Below, in pieces: positions 53,294 through 63,686 of a stretch of DNA of 64,000 bases. How positions within the stretch are numbered: position 1 is the first letter of the stretch; each line of letters starts with the position of its first letter. Source of the stretch: Acetobacterium sp. KB-1 (GTDB lineage Bacteria; Bacillota; Clostridia; Eubacteriales; Eubacteriaceae); assembly GCF_003260995.1 (NCBI RefSeq), contig NZ_CP030040.1, positions 928,578 to 992,577 of the forward strand. The letters run 5' to 3'. A program made the position numbers and the translations under genes. The notes under the pieces are model-generated. The model made no database searches and had not been told where the DNA came from. It worked only from the letters and a program-made list of their open reading frames with translations.

Positions 53294-55939
53294 TTAAATT
53301 TTTTTTCGCAATTGATCAATCACAATCATGACTTCCATAGGGCTCATTTCGTCGATTTTCATTTCTCTGATTACCCCCAGGGCCGCTTCTTCTTCCGCAG
53401 TCATGCCCTTGGTCACATCAAAAAAGTTTAGTTGGGCACCTTTTCCACCCTCTAAAACAGTAGGTTCTTTCACCAGCAGCTCCTGCCGGTAGGTATCTTC
53501 CCCCGATTCCAGGTGACCCAGAATTTCCTGGGCCCGCCTGGTTACCCCCACCGGAAAACCGGCCAGCTTGGCCACCTCAATACCATAGCTCTGGTCGGCT
53601 GGTCCAGGGATTATTTTTCGTAAGAAGATCACCCCATCCGGGGTATCCTTGAGCCGGATGCTGAAATTTTTAATCCCGGGCTTTAGGGTCTCCAGTTCAG
53701 TGAGTTCATGATAATGAGTGGCAAACAGGGTTTTAGCCCCAATGCTGTCCTGGTTATGGAGATATTCCACCACCGCCCAAGCAATGCTGATGCCATCAAA
53801 GGTGGAGGTACCCCGGCCGATTTCATCCAGAATCACCAGACTGCGACTGGTGGCATTTTTTAAAATATTGGCCACCTCAGTCATTTCTACCATAAAGGTA
53901 CTCTGACCGCTGGCCAGATCATCACTGGCGCCGACCCGAGTGAAAATCCGGTCGACCACCCCAATAGCGGCGGCATCCGCCGGGACAAAGGAGCCAATCT
54001 GGGCCATCAGGGTAATGATCGCCACCTGGCGGATAAAGGTGGACTTCCCGGCCATATTCGGCCCGGTGATGATCAGCATCCGCTGATCATCCTGATTGAG
54101 GGTGCAATCATTGCCGATAAAAAAATTGGTCCCAATCATATCCTCCACCACTGGATGTCGACCGTTTTGGATCAGCAGGGTGTTGTCTTCAGTAATTTCC
54201 GGGCAAACGTAGCGATTCTGCAAAGCCACGGTGGCTAGCGAATAAATAGCGTCCAACTCCGCTACTTCTCTAGCTTTCTGTTGAATTCTGGGGATCTCTG
54301 CAAGCAGACCGTCCCGGATTTCCGAAAACACTTGGGTTTCACAGCGGAGTAAGCCCTCCTGGGCACCGAGAATTTTGTTTTCCATCTCTTTTAGCTCCGG
54401 GGTAAAGTACCGCTCGGCATTAGCCAGGGTCTGTTTGCGAATATAGTCTTCCGGCACCTGATCAAAATTACTTTTGGTTACCTCAATAAAATACCCAAAA
54501 ATCCGATTATATTTCACCTTCAGATTTTTAATTCCGGTGCGCTCCCGTTCCCGACATTCCAGATCGCGAATCCAGTCCTGACCCTTTTCAGCAGCTTCCC
54601 GAAATTCGTCAATTTCCTGATGATAACCAGTTTTGATCACATGACCATCCTTAAGAACCAGCGGGGCCTGGTCATCGATGGCTTTTTCAATGTGCTCCCA
54701 GACATCATTGAGCAAGTCATTCGTGTCAAACAGACTGCGCAATTGCTGTGAGCCCAACAGCTCCACAAAATCGCGAATCAGAGGCAGCGCCCCCAGTGAT
54801 TGTTTAAGTGCCAATAGATCCCGTGGGTTGATGGTCCCAAAGGATAGCTTGCCGCAGAGCCGTTCCAGATCATAAACCTTGGTCATCATGCTTTTAAAGG
54901 CAGGCAAATGGGCTGCATTATTGTAAAAAGCCGACACGCCACCCTGTCGGGCAAGAATACTGTCGCGATTTAAAAGCGGCGCTTCGACCCAGCGCCGCAG
55001 GGTTCGCCCCCCCATGGCAGTGACGGTTTTATCCAGCACCCCTAACAGGCTACCTTTTTTTTCCAGAGTTCTAAGCGTCTGGGTCAGCTCCAAATTGCGC
55101 CGAGTGGATAAATCCAGCACCATATAATCCTTACTGTTGTAATAACGAATGGTTTTAATATGAGTCAGGGCCCGTTTCTGGGTTTCATCCAGATAGAGCA
55201 ACAAGGCCCCGGCAGCGGCGATGGCATGATCCCGGCGTTCCAGATCCAGGGCACCGAGGGCAAAGACCTCAAACTGATCGATAATCCGTGTACTGCCGTT
55301 TTTGACCGAAAAGTATTTTTCCGGATAAAGACTGGCCAGAATCCCAAAACTGTTTTCGATCATCGCCAGTGCTTGGGAATCTTTAAACAAAGCCGGATTA
55401 AGAATCACCTCGGCCGGTAATAATCGACCGATTTCGTCGGACAGCTGAGACAGCCATTGCTCCCGGGTTTTAGCCTCGATCTGGGTAACATAAAAATCCC
55501 CGGTCGAGACATCCAGACTGGCCAGTCCCAGGGTATTGTTTTCCAGAAAGAGAGCCATCAGATAATTGTTTTTCTTTGATTCCAGTAATTTTCCTTCGGA
55601 AATGGTACCCGGAGAAATGACCCGAATAATTTCCCGACGGACGATCCCTTTGGCTTCCTTGGGGTCTTCCATCTGCTCGCAGATAGCTACCTTGTAGCCT
55701 TTTTCCACCAGCCGGGTAATATAATTCTGGGCGGCATGATGGGGTACCCCACACATCGGAGCCCGTTCTTCCAGCCCGCAATCCCGACCAGTAAGAGCTA
55801 TTTCTAACTCCCGGGAAGCTGTTAGAGCATCGTCAAAAAACATTTCATAAAAGTCGCCCATACGAAAGAAAAGGAGGGCATCAGGAACCTCCTCATGAAT
55901 TTGCAGGTATTGGGTCATCATCGGTGTGAGCTGCGCCAT
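53294..55939 (-). CDS. mutS: DNA mismatch repair protein MutS
   Basis: 881 residues from ATG 55939 (GGAGGACACCG upstream). Mismatch-binding FYEMF in LLFFRMGDFYEMFFDD; Walker A GPNMAGKST; signature RVGASDDLASGQSTFMVEM; Walker B LVILDEIGRGTSTFDG; all intact. Its start overlaps the miaB 3' end by 47 bases. No mutL follows within the window; rnr does. Full length and probably active. Confidence 0.97.
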   Translation of the reverse strand: MAQLTPMMTQYLQIHEEVPDALLFFRMGDFYEMFFDDALTASRELEIALTGRDCGLEERAPMCGVPHHAAQNYITRLVEKGYKVAICEQMEDPKEAKGIVRREIIRVISPGTISEGKLLESKKNNYLMALFLENNTLGLASLDVSTGDFYVTQIEAKTREQWLSQLSDEIGRLLPAEVILNPALFKDSQALAMIENSFGILASLYPEKYFSVKNGSTRIIDQFEVFALGALDLERRDHAIAAAGALLLYLDETQKRALTHIKTIRYYNSKDYMVLDLSTRRNLELTQTLRTLEKKGSLLGVLDKTVTAMGGRTLRRWVEAPLLNRDSILARQGGVSAFYNNAAHLPAFKSMMTKVYDLERLCGKLSFGTINPRDLLALKQSLGALPLIRDFVELLGSQQLRSLFDTNDLLNDVWEHIEKAIDDQAPLVLKDGHVIKTGYHQEIDEFREAAEKGQDWIRDLECRERERTGIKNLKVKYNRIFGYFIEVTKSNFDQVPEDYIRKQTLANAERYFTPELKEMENKILGAQEGLLRCETQVFSEIRDGLLAEIPRIQQKAREVAELDAIYSLATVALQNRYVCPEITEDNTLLIQNGRHPVVEDMIGTNFFIGNDCTLNQDDQRMLIITGPNMAGKSTFIRQVAIITLMAQIGSFVPADAAAIGVVDRIFTRVGASDDLASGQSTFMVEMTEVANILKNATSRSLVILDEIGRGTSTFDGISIAWAVVEYLHNQDSIGAKTLFATHYHELTELETLKPGIKNFSIRLKDTPDGVIFLRKIIPGPADQSYGIEVAKLAGFPVGVTRRAQEILGHLESGEDTYRQELLVKEPTVLEGGKGAQLNFFDVTKGMTAEEEAALGVIREMKIDEMSPMEVMIVIDQLRKKI

Positions 55940-57311
55940 CGGTGTCCTCCTGTGTCGTTTTTTTGCCATCGAGACTAAAGGTTTTGGCAGCAGTGATCTT
56001 GACCATCACCTGCTTGCCGATATCTGCTGGATCACCGGGAAAATTGACCAGTTTGCCAGTCCGGGTTCGGCCGGTCATCCGCTCGGGGTTGTTGCGGCTA
56101 GGTTCTTCGACCAGCACTTCCACCACCTGATCAAGATAGGTCTGATTGATATCGTGACTGATCTGATGAAGCACTTCCAAACAGCGGTTGATTCGGTCAT
56201 GTTTAACCGCATCGGCAATCTGGTTTCCCATCGTAGCCGCCGGAGTACCGGTGCGAATCGAATATAAAAAGGTAAAAGCCGAATCAAATTGACAAAGCTC
56301 AATGACTTTGAGGGTTTCCAAAAAGTCCGCTTCGGTTTCACCGGGAAAGCCGACAATCAGATCGGTCGTAATCGCTACGCCGGGGATTTTTTCCCGTACT
56401 GCCTTAACCCGATTTAGTATATCGGCCTGACTATATTTGCGGTTCATCGCCTTTAAGATTCGAGTGCTGCCGGATTGGATCGGCAGATGAATATAATTGC
56501 AGACCTTATCGCTGGCGGCAATGGCATCAATAACCGCATCAGTAAGATCTTTGGGATGAGAAGTCATAAAGCGAATTCGCTTGAGGTTTTCAATGGTATT
56601 GAGTTGCCTAAGCAGACTGGCGAAATTGACCGCTTCTCCAAGATCATTGCCATAAGAATTGACATTTTGTCCTAACAAGGTTACCTCAACACAACCGTCG
56701 GCCACCAGAGCTTTAACCTCATCAAAAATTTTATCGGGCTGGCGGCTTACTTCCCGGCCCCGGGTGTAAGGCACAATACAATAGGTGCAGAAATTGTTGC
56801 AGCCGTTCATGATCGTCACAAAACCCTTAAAGGGATATTTGCGGTCGACCGGCAGATCTTCCACAATGGTGTCTGAATCATCCCAGACTTCTACTAGCCG
56901 TTTACCGTTGACCATGTAGTTATTAAGCAACTCCGGAAACTGGTGAAGATTATGGGTACCGAAAACCAGATCTACCTGGGGATACTTGGTGACAATCTGA
57001 TTGACGATTTCCGGCTGCTGCATCATACAGCCACAGACGGCCAGAATTAAATCCGGATTGATTTTTTTGACGGTTTTATAGGCGCCGATATTGCCAAATA
57101 CCCGTTCATCGGCGTTTTCCCGAATCGAACAGGTATTAAGGATTACCAGGCCAGCTTTATTTACATCCATTTCTTCCACGTAGCCTAGAGCTTTTAACAT
57201 CCCGGATATTTTTTCCGAGTCGTTTTCATTCATCTGGCATCCGAAGGTAAAAATACGAAAAGTACGGGAGGGGTTGTTTATGATTCGTTTTGCAGGTTTT
57301 TTTTTGCTCAT
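55893..57311 (-). CDS. miaB: tRNA methylthiotransferase MiaB
   Basis: 472 residues. N-terminal UPF0004 domain with Cys in FGCQMNENDSE, LNTCSIRENA and AVCGCMMQQ; radical SAM motif GCNNFCTYCIVPYTRGRE (CxxxCxxC); C-terminal TRAM domain (MTGRTRTGKLVNFPG). It adds the 2-methylthio group to i6A37 of tRNAs. The last about 20 residues are an acidic tail overlapping mutS. The miaB-mutS order is standard in clostridia. Confidence 0.96.
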   Translation of the reverse strand: MSKKKPAKRIINNPSRTFRIFTFGCQMNENDSEKISGMLKALGYVEEMDVNKAGLVILNTCSIRENADERVFGNIGAYKTVKKINPDLILAVCGCMMQQPEIVNQIVTKYPQVDLVFGTHNLHQFPELLNNYMVNGKRLVEVWDDSDTIVEDLPVDRKYPFKGFVTIMNGCNNFCTYCIVPYTRGREVSRQPDKIFDEVKALVADGCVEVTLLGQNVNSYGNDLGEAVNFASLLRQLNTIENLKRIRFMTSHPKDLTDAVIDAIAASDKVCNYIHLPIQSGSTRILKAMNRKYSQADILNRVKAVREKIPGVAITTDLIVGFPGETEADFLETLKVIELCQFDSAFTFLYSIRTGTPAATMGNQIADAVKHDRINRCLEVLHQISHDINQTYLDQVVEVLVEEPSRNNPERMTGRTRTGKLVNFPGDPADIGKQVMVKITAAKTFSLDGKKTTQEDTDGAAHTDDDPIPANS

Positions 57312-57379
57312 GCTATTTTGTTTCTCCTAAGATCTGACTAAATTAATAATTATTACTGTTTAAATTTCCATGGCACTGT

Positions 57380-58573
57380 TTAGATATCTAATTCATCCTC
57401 ATTGGGAACATAGTGATTATGATCAATGGTAACAACGGCGTGATAAGTCGGATTTATTTTGTAAATTTCATTGGAGATCATCAAGGTCAATTCTTCATCA
57501 CTCCACTCAACATCAAAGGGTACCACTACGTCAAAAATAAGATTCGAGTGATCAAATCCCCAAACCACCCGAAAATCGTGGATGTGAATGTCTGGTAAAA
57601 GTGTTTCAATGGTCTGTTCCACCTGTTCTTTTAACGCATTAGTTCTTTCATCGGTGATCACTACCGGATCTAGATGAATAATCAGATTGATGTCCATATC
57701 CTTTAGAACGTCCCGCTCAATTTTATCAATCACACTGTGGCTAATCAGACAGTCCAATTCTGCCGGTACCTCGCAATGAACCGAGGCATAGGTTTTACTT
57801 TCGCCGTAGCTATGGATAATCAAATCATGCAGCCCAATGATATGCTCATAGCTAAGAATCTTTTTGTAGATCTGATCCACCAGTTCATTGGATGGGGCCG
57901 TTCCCAGTAGCGGGCTGATGGTTTCTTTAATCAGATTGATGCCGCTGATAATAATAAACACGGCCACCACCAACCCCATATAGCCATCCAAATCAAAGCC
58001 GGTTAAGTAAGTGACAATGGTCGCTACCAAGACGGCGGAGGTCGCCATAATATCATTGCGACTATCAATTGCAGTGGCCATCAGGGTCAGTGAATTAATG
58101 GTTTTCCCGATTTTTCGATAAAACAAACATTGCCAGACCTTGATTAAAATCGCCACGATCAAAACGACCACGCTAATGATATTAAATTGAGGGAGTTCCG
58201 GATGGATAATTTTATCAAACGAGCTCTGAATCAGCTGAAGCCCTAAAAAAAGAATAATAAACGAAACTACCAGACCGGAAATATACTCCATTCGCTGATG
58301 ACCAAAAGGATGGTCGGCATCCGCCGGTTTGCCGGACAGTTTAAATCCCAGCAAGGTTACCAGTGAAGATCCGGAATCTGACAAATTGTTGACTGCATCA
58401 GCGGTGATCGAAATGCTGTTAAACAGCAGGCCCACGGCTATTTTAATGATGAACAGGAGTAGATTTGACCCAATACCCATGATGCTAGCCAATTTGCCGT
58501 AATTTTCCCGGACTCTGGAATTACTGGTATTTTCGAAGTTTTTTATCAGTTTTCGTATTACTATGTTTGTCAC
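57380..58573 (-). CDS. Cation diffusion facilitator family transporter
   Basis: 397 residues with GTG start at 58573. Six membrane helices; metal sites ADAVNNLSDSGSS (helix II) and DSRNDIMATSAV (helix V), and HPFGHQRMEY between helices. The C-terminal cytosolic domain (about 215-310) is followed by an extra tail with DIHIHDFRVVWG and HAVVTIDHNHYVP, a second domain found in clostridial members. Exports divalent metals such as Zn, Mn or Fe in exchange for protons; the exact ion cannot be read. Confidence 0.92.
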   Translation of the reverse strand: MTNIVIRKLIKNFENTSNSRVRENYGKLASIMGIGSNLLLFIIKIAVGLLFNSISITADAVNNLSDSGSSLVTLLGFKLSGKPADADHPFGHQRMEYISGLVVSFIILFLGLQLIQSSFDKIIHPELPQFNIISVVVLIVAILIKVWQCLFYRKIGKTINSLTLMATAIDSRNDIMATSAVLVATIVTYLTGFDLDGYMGLVVAVFIIISGINLIKETISPLLGTAPSNELVDQIYKKILSYEHIIGLHDLIIHSYGESKTYASVHCEVPAELDCLISHSVIDKIERDVLKDMDINLIIHLDPVVITDERTNALKEQVEQTIETLLPDIHIHDFRVVWGFDHSNLIFDVVVPFDVEWSDEELTLMISNEIYKINPTYHAVVTIDHNHYVPNEDELDI

Positions 58574-58689
58574 AAGCCATTACCTTTCTGGTTTAGTTTA
58601 TTTCCATCCGGTCACCGGGACCATCAAAATTTACTTAATTATCTATTTAATCATTATAACCTAAAATCATCAAATCACAAACCAAAGCG

Positions 58690-58722
58690 AAAAAAATCCT
58701 GGTCTGACCAGGATTTTTTTTC
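58690..58722 (-). terminator. Terminator after nnr
   Basis: AAAATCCTGGTC and GACCAGGATTTTTTTT form a strong symmetric hairpin (58695-58715), able to work in both directions; it separates nnr from the transporter gene. Confidence 0.88.
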
Positions 58723-58732
58723 ATTTCGTCAC

Positions 58733-60226
58733 TTATTTCAAAACATACTTTAAGGATTCAATGATGCTGTGAGCGGTCAGGGTACTTTGACCATAGTGTT
58801 CGGCATAATAATCCCCGGCCTTACCGTGATAAAACACCCCGGCCCGGGCAGCTTCAAACAGATCCACGTTTTGCCCGGCAATGCCGGCGATCATCCCAGC
58901 CAGTACATCGCCGCTACCGCCAGTGGCCATCCCCGGATTACCGGTAGAATTAAACCATATTTCGCCATTGGTTCCAAACACCATGGTCCGATAGCCTTTT
59001 AAAACCACCACGACATGGTATTCCATGGCGAATTTCTGACCATATCCAACGGGGTCTTTTAGTATCTCTTCCCGGGGCACATCGATGAGCTTGGAGAACT
59101 CGGCAAAATGGGGGGTAATAACCACCGGAGTTCGGGATTCTTTTAAAGTATCCACTATCACAGCCAGATGATGAAGACCATCGGCGTCAATCACCACTGG
59201 CAGACTGCCTTCTAGTAAATGCTCCAAAATAAAACTATAATTTTTTGCCCGGCCAATTCCCGGTCCGATTAAGATCACCTTTTTTCGGTCATTTTTAATA
59301 TCTTCGGATGTAATATTACAGTCATAGGTTTTAACCAAAGCTTCTGCCGGTGCCCGAGCCACTACCGGAATATAGATATCATGAGGAACATAACAGGTAA
59401 CCAGTCCGCCGCCGCTTTTTAAAGCGCCTTCCACCGAAAGAATACCAGCGCCACTCATACCCTTTGATCCGGCAATCACAACAACCGAGCCATAGTCATA
59501 TTTATGGGTATTCTTTTTTCGCTTTTGGGGAAATTTCAGATCATTTTCCTGGGTATAGTATTTTTCATTGGGGATGCTGTTTTCATCAATTCCGATGTCA
59601 ATCAGAACCGTTTCCCCAGCATAGTCAGGACCGTCATTTAACAGACATCCCGTTTTATAATTTTGAATGACAATGGTTTTGTCCGCAAAAATTGCGTTGC
59701 CAATCGTCAGGCCAATATCCCCTCGTAAACCCGACGGGATATCAATGGCTACAATTTTTTTCTCGAAACCATTAATCAGGTCAAATATTTTGTGATACTT
59801 CTCTGGCATTTCTTTTTCTGCCAAACCGGTTCCGAAAATCGCATCGACAACCAGGGTGGCACGTTTTAATATTAGACTGAGATCCTCTAAATCCGAATTA
59901 TTTTGAATCAATCGGATTGGTATATTCTTATCGTCCAGCTGTTTCAGGCAGATCAGACTGTCTTCAGACAACTTTGCTTCGGTTTCTGTTAAAAAAAGAT
60001 GCACCGCGAAGCCCTCTTCAATCAGTAACCGGCCAATAACCAAACCGTCACCACCGTTGTTACCTGGTCCGCAAAGAACAATAACTTGAGCATCAGCGTC
60101 AAGCTCTGTCTTGATAATTTCGGCACATCCGTGACCTGCTCGTTCCATTAACTCAACGCCAGGTGTACCAGCTGCAATAGTATGGCGATCCATAACGGCC
60201 ATTTCTTTTGGTGTTACAACTTTCAT
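58733..60226 (-). CDS. nnr: Bifunctional NAD(P)H-hydrate epimerase / ADP-dependent dehydratase
   Basis: 497 residues from ATG 60226 (GAGGAAGG upstream). N-terminal YjeF epimerase (about 1-215): VLCGPGNNGGDGLVIGRLL and DAIFGTGL. C-terminal ribokinase-like dehydratase (about 225-495): GSKGMSGAGILSVEGALKSGGGLVT, VIDADGLHHLAV and NPGMATGGSGDVLAGMIAG. Repairs hydrated NADH and NADPH back to the active forms. Stand-alone gene with its own terminator. Confidence 0.95.
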   Translation of the reverse strand: MKVVTPKEMAVMDRHTIAAGTPGVELMERAGHGCAEIIKTELDADAQVIVLCGPGNNGGDGLVIGRLLIEEGFAVHLFLTETEAKLSEDSLICLKQLDDKNIPIRLIQNNSDLEDLSLILKRATLVVDAIFGTGLAEKEMPEKYHKIFDLINGFEKKIVAIDIPSGLRGDIGLTIGNAIFADKTIVIQNYKTGCLLNDGPDYAGETVLIDIGIDENSIPNEKYYTQENDLKFPQKRKKNTHKYDYGSVVVIAGSKGMSGAGILSVEGALKSGGGLVTCYVPHDIYIPVVARAPAEALVKTYDCNITSEDIKNDRKKVILIGPGIGRAKNYSFILEHLLEGSLPVVIDADGLHHLAVIVDTLKESRTPVVITPHFAEFSKLIDVPREEILKDPVGYGQKFAMEYHVVVVLKGYRTMVFGTNGEIWFNSTGNPGMATGGSGDVLAGMIAGIAGQNVDLFEAARAGVFYHGKAGDYYAEHYGQSTLTAHSIIESLKYVLK

Positions 60227-60317
60227 TTCCTTCCTCTTTTCCCATGTGTGAAAATAATCGAATGATTAATTGTCATTATATCAAATAGAAACCTTTTGTA
60301 AACCGTAAGACGAAAAA

Positions 60318-60339
60318 AGCCGCCAATTAATTGACGGCT
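60318..60339 (-). terminator. Terminator after peptidoglycan-binding protein gene
   Basis: AGCCGTCAATT/AATTGGCGGCT stem (one mismatch, no free loop beyond the centre) followed by TTTTTTCG on the minus strand, just after the stop at 60362. Confidence 0.8.
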
Positions 60340-60361
60340 AAATGTTTAAATTTAATTTTAA

Positions 60362-61054
60362 CTAATTTTTTTGTCTTAATGCGTCCAATGCTTTGACCGT
60401 TTTGGCATCCATTTTTCCGTTTTCAGTAAGACCATTGGCTTTTTGAAAAGCCTTTACTGCCGTTTCTGTGGCATCATCAAAGGTTCCGGTTGCCGACTCG
60501 GCCGCCAGATAGTTTTGCGCTACTAAAATCTGCTGATAGGTTTGTAGCACTTTGCCGCTATCACCTTTTTCGAATTTAATATCTTCTGCTACCAGAGAAA
60601 TAATGGTAGACCGATCCAAATTACCGGTTTGTTCCAGACCCTTCATGGCCTGATACGTTTTTAACGCAGTCTGTACGTCTTCAGTTAATTGATTTGACGG
60701 CTGACTGATTAAGAAACCAAGCGAATACAAAATTTGCTGATATTCCTGGATTTCATCATTGGTATCCCCGAGCTTATACTCGGTAATAACAATGGTTGTT
60801 CCGTCATCAGTTTTTATTTCAGTTGTTTTCTGATCCTCATCCGTTTTATCCTTATTGACGGTCAGTTTTGCCGGCTTCATACCAACAGCGATGGAATAAA
60901 CATCAGAAATCCCTTTTTCTTCCATCGAAAGCTGGTCAGCGGCCGAATATACATCCTCAATAACAAAGGATGAGGTTAAAAAAATGAGAAAAATTGTAAA
61001 GACAATGTAAAGAATCACATCTTTAAACCGTTTGAATGGGGTTCGTTTATTCAT
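60362..61054 (-). CDS. Membrane-anchored protein with two peptidoglycan-binding domains
   Basis: 230 residues from ATG 61054, overlapping the yebC stop by eight bases. One N-terminal membrane helix ([20 protein letters not shown], 15-34), a linker of about 60 residues, then two PG_binding_1 units ([15 protein letters not shown]...[25 protein letters not shown]...[10 protein letters not shown]). No catalytic domain is present. Probably sits on the outer face of the membrane and binds cell wall. Translational coupling to yebC is probably incidental. Confidence 0.8.
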   Translation of the reverse strand: MNKRTPFKRFKDVILYIVFTIFLIFLTSSFVIEDVYSAADQLSMEEKGISDVYSIAVGMKPAKLTVNKDKTDEDQKTTEIKTDDGTTIVITEYKLGDTNDEIQEYQQILYSLGFLISQPSNQLTEDVQTALKTYQAMKGLEQTGNLDRSTIISLVAEDIKFEKGDSGKVLQTYQQILVAQNYLAAESATGTFDDATETAVKAFQKANGLTENGKMDAKTVKALDALRQKN

Positions 61055-61784
61055 CTGCCTCACCTGTCCAGTTGTGCCATACTGCCTGAACATCTTCGTT
61101 GTCATCAAACATGTCGATCATTTTCAACATCTTTTTGATTTCGCTGGCATCTGTGAGTTCTACTTCAGTCGATGGAATCATGGCAATTTCTGCCGAAGCC
61201 AGTTCGTATCCTTCTTGCTTCAAAGCATCACATACCTGGCCAAAATCGATCGGTTCAGTGCTGATTTCATAACCTTCTTCAGAACTTTCAATATCTTCTG
61301 CTCCCGCATCCAGGGCTAGCATCATCAGCGATTCTTCATCAAAGCGATCTGTTTTTTCAATAAAGATCTGCCCTTTTTTGGTAAACAGGAACCCCACGCA
61401 ACCACTGGTTCCCAAATTTCCGCCATTTTTATCAAAAGCATGACGTACATCCCCAGCCGTCCGATTTTTATTATCGGTCAACGTCTCGACAATCACCGCA
61501 ACGCCACCCGGTCCATAGCCTTCGTAGCTTATTTCTTCATAGACACTACCTTGTAATTCCCCGGCACCCTTTTTAACTGCCCGGTCAATGTTCTCGTTGG
61601 GCATATTGGCAGCCTTCGCTTTTACGATGGCTTCTTTCAATTTTGCATTCATATCCGGATCGCTGCCGCCCTCTCGGGATGCAACCGCAATATATTTCGC
61701 TAACTTGGTAAAGATTTGACCACGTTTCGCATCTGCTTTTCCTTTTTTGTGTTTAATAGTCGACCATTTCGAATGTCCTGACAT
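61047..61784 (-). CDS. yebC: YebC/PmpR family protein
   Basis: 245 residues from ATG 61784 (AAGGAGG upstream). [21 protein letters not shown] and [31 protein letters not shown] are diagnostic. Long described as a transcription regulator; recent work links YebC to translation of proline-rich stretches. Full length. Confidence 0.95.
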   Translation of the reverse strand: MSGHSKWSTIKHKKGKADAKRGQIFTKLAKYIAVASREGGSDPDMNAKLKEAIVKAKAANMPNENIDRAVKKGAGELQGSVYEEISYEGYGPGGVAVIVETLTDNKNRTAGDVRHAFDKNGGNLGTSGCVGFLFTKKGQIFIEKTDRFDEESLMMLALDAGAEDIESSEEGYEISTEPIDFGQVCDALKQEGYELASAEIAMIPSTEVELTDASEIKKMLKMIDMFDDNEDVQAVWHNWTGEADE

Positions 61785-61867
61785 CGACAACCTCCTTGAT
61801 AATTATAACATTTACAATGTGCTATTATAACATATTGTCCTTTTTTAACAAACATGTTTTTTATTTC

Positions 61868-62671
61868 TTAAACCTCAGACTCAATCAAATTCACTTCCGA
61901 TTCCAGTTCTTTTCTTAAAAGTATCAATTGAATCAGATCTTCCTGAGCAAAAAGATCATCAAAAATCTTCTCGTAACGAGATGCTTTCTCCCCATGATTC
62001 AATTTATATAAATGCCCAATGTTGTCAAGAATACTGGTAACTAAGCTCGATTTCAGGCCAAACAACCGCTGAGCGCTTTGAATTTCTTCGCGAATTGATG
62101 CCATTTCCCGATCCACCTCGTTCACCGCATTGGCGGCATTGATTAGTCTCTCTTTAATTTCTTCCGGAATGTTTTCCTTGTATTTATAATTTAAGGAATG
62201 TTCAATAACAGACCAAAAATTCATAGCCAGGGTGCGAATCTGAATCTCAACTAAAACCGATTGACTTCCTGACATGCAAAAAACAGGGTACCGGATAATC
62301 AAGTGATAGCTCTTATATCCGCTGGCCTTGGCTTCACTGAGATAATCTTTTACCTTAACGACTTCCATATCACAATTAGTTCTTTTTCTGATCAGTTCCA
62401 CAACTTCGTAAATATCAGCTTCAAACTGACACATGATCCGAATCCCGGCGATATCCTGAATGGTTTCTTCTAGGGCTTCGATATCAACACCATATTTATT
62501 AATTTTTTCCAGAATACTAGCTACACTCTTCACCCGGCCATAAACGGACTCGATGGGTGAATATTCTCCGATTTTTTCGTACTGCTCTTTTAAACTTGAA
62601 AATTTTAAGACGATCTCATCCACAGCCTGATGATATGGAATCAGAAATTCCTGCCAATATTTTGTTCCCAA
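61868..62671 (-). CDS. Small alarmone synthetase (RelQ/RelP-like)
   Basis: 267 residues, TTG start at 62671 (AGAGGTAAAG upstream). Synthetase domain only: YGRVKSVASILEKI, IAGIRIMCQF (Mg-binding region), GYKSYHLIIRYPV and VEIQIRTLAMNFWS. There is no hydrolase, TGS or ACT domain, so it makes (p)ppGpp but does not degrade it. A helical C-terminal tail supports tetramer formation in relatives. It starts six bases after the radical SAM gene ends, so the two are co-transcribed. Confidence 0.9.
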   Translation of the reverse strand: MGTKYWQEFLIPYHQAVDEIVLKFSSLKEQYEKIGEYSPIESVYGRVKSVASILEKINKYGVDIEALEETIQDIAGIRIMCQFEADIYEVVELIRKRTNCDMEVVKVKDYLSEAKASGYKSYHLIIRYPVFCMSGSQSVLVEIQIRTLAMNFWSVIEHSLNYKYKENIPEEIKERLINAANAVNEVDREMASIREEIQSAQRLFGLKSSLVTSILDNIGHLYKLNHGEKASRYEKIFDDLFAQEDLIQLILLRKELESEVNLIESEV

Positions 62672-62676
62672 GGACT

Positions 62677-63612
62677 TTACCTCTTATTATTCATCCCAGA
62701 AATTTTTCTTCCCTGGTAATTATTTTCATACTTCATATGAGCCTCAAGCTCATCTTTAATTTTCCACCAACTTGTGTTCCAATTGGTAATGACCGAATCT
62801 TCTTTTGGTACCCGACCAATCAGCCGTTGAATGACAATTTCCGGATTTAAATATTCCAGAAATAGAATGGCCCGGGTAATGTAATCTTCTTTTGTTAAAA
62901 GCGTCACTTGCTTTTGATCATACCAATGCTTTAGAAGGGTGTTTTTTTCAATATACAGACTGTGACATTTAACGAAATCGGTTCCTTTATCAGATAGGAC
63001 TTGGGCACCTTTAGTAACGTCTTCCTCACTGTCCCAGGGTAAATCCAGAATCATATGGGTGCAGCTTAACAGACCTGCCGCCTTGATCCGATCGATAGCC
63101 TGATTATAGTCAGCCAAAGTGTGTCCACGATTAATAATTTTCAGGGTTTCTTCATTAACACTTTGCAACCCCAATTCAATGGTCACTTCGACGGCGTCAT
63201 CTTTTTTTACTTTTTCTAGAAATTTCAGTTGTTCGTCGGTGATGCAGTCCGGCCTGGTTGAAATAGAAATTTCGACCACATCCGGGCGGATCGCTTCAAT
63301 AATCCATTTTTTAAAATCTGAAAATTCACAATAAGTATTTGAAAAACTCTGGAAATAGGGGATGAATTTTTTTGCATGATATCGTTTTCCGATATACGCC
63401 GTATTTCTTTCAATTTGCTCAGTAACGGATAGCAAATCGGACAGGGTTTCGTTTCCCCCACCTTTGGCCCCGCAATAGACACAGCCACCGCTGCCTTTAG
63501 AACCATCACGGTTGGGACAGGTAACTGGAATATTAACCGGAATTTTATAGACTTTTTCACCATATCGTTCTTTTAGCCAGACTGAATAGATATTATACAG
63601 ATTTTCTGTCAT
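62677..63612 (-). CDS. Radical SAM protein, TIGR01212/YhcC family
   Basis: 311 residues. Cluster-binding region CPNRDGSKGSGGCVYCGAKG (Cys at about 32, 44 and 47), then VEVTIELGLQSVNEETLKIINRGHT and HMILDLPWDSEEDV, hallmarks of the family. Substrate is unknown; relatives are ascribed to tRNA or redox functions without firm proof. Followed by the alarmone synthetase in the same operon. Confidence 0.88.
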   Translation of the reverse strand: MTENLYNIYSVWLKERYGEKVYKIPVNIPVTCPNRDGSKGSGGCVYCGAKGGGNETLSDLLSVTEQIERNTAYIGKRYHAKKFIPYFQSFSNTYCEFSDFKKWIIEAIRPDVVEISISTRPDCITDEQLKFLEKVKKDDAVEVTIELGLQSVNEETLKIINRGHTLADYNQAIDRIKAAGLLSCTHMILDLPWDSEEDVTKGAQVLSDKGTDFVKCHSLYIEKNTLLKHWYDQKQVTLLTKEDYITRAILFLEYLNPEIVIQRLIGRVPKEDSVITNWNTSWWKIKDELEAHMKYENNYQGRKISGMNNKR

Positions 63613-63642
63613 TTTTTTACAATTTTCCTCAACAAGATTAAA

Positions 63643-63679
63643 CAGACGAACCTTCTTGATTTTTAATCAGGTTCGTCTG
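63643..63679 (-). terminator. Hairpin between partial gene and radical SAM gene
   Basis: Perfect 10-bp stem CAGACGAACC/GGTTCGTCTG (63643-63652 and 63670-63679) just after the stop of the next gene. T-run on the minus strand is short; probable terminator. Confidence 0.65.
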
Positions 63680-63686
63680 AAATTTA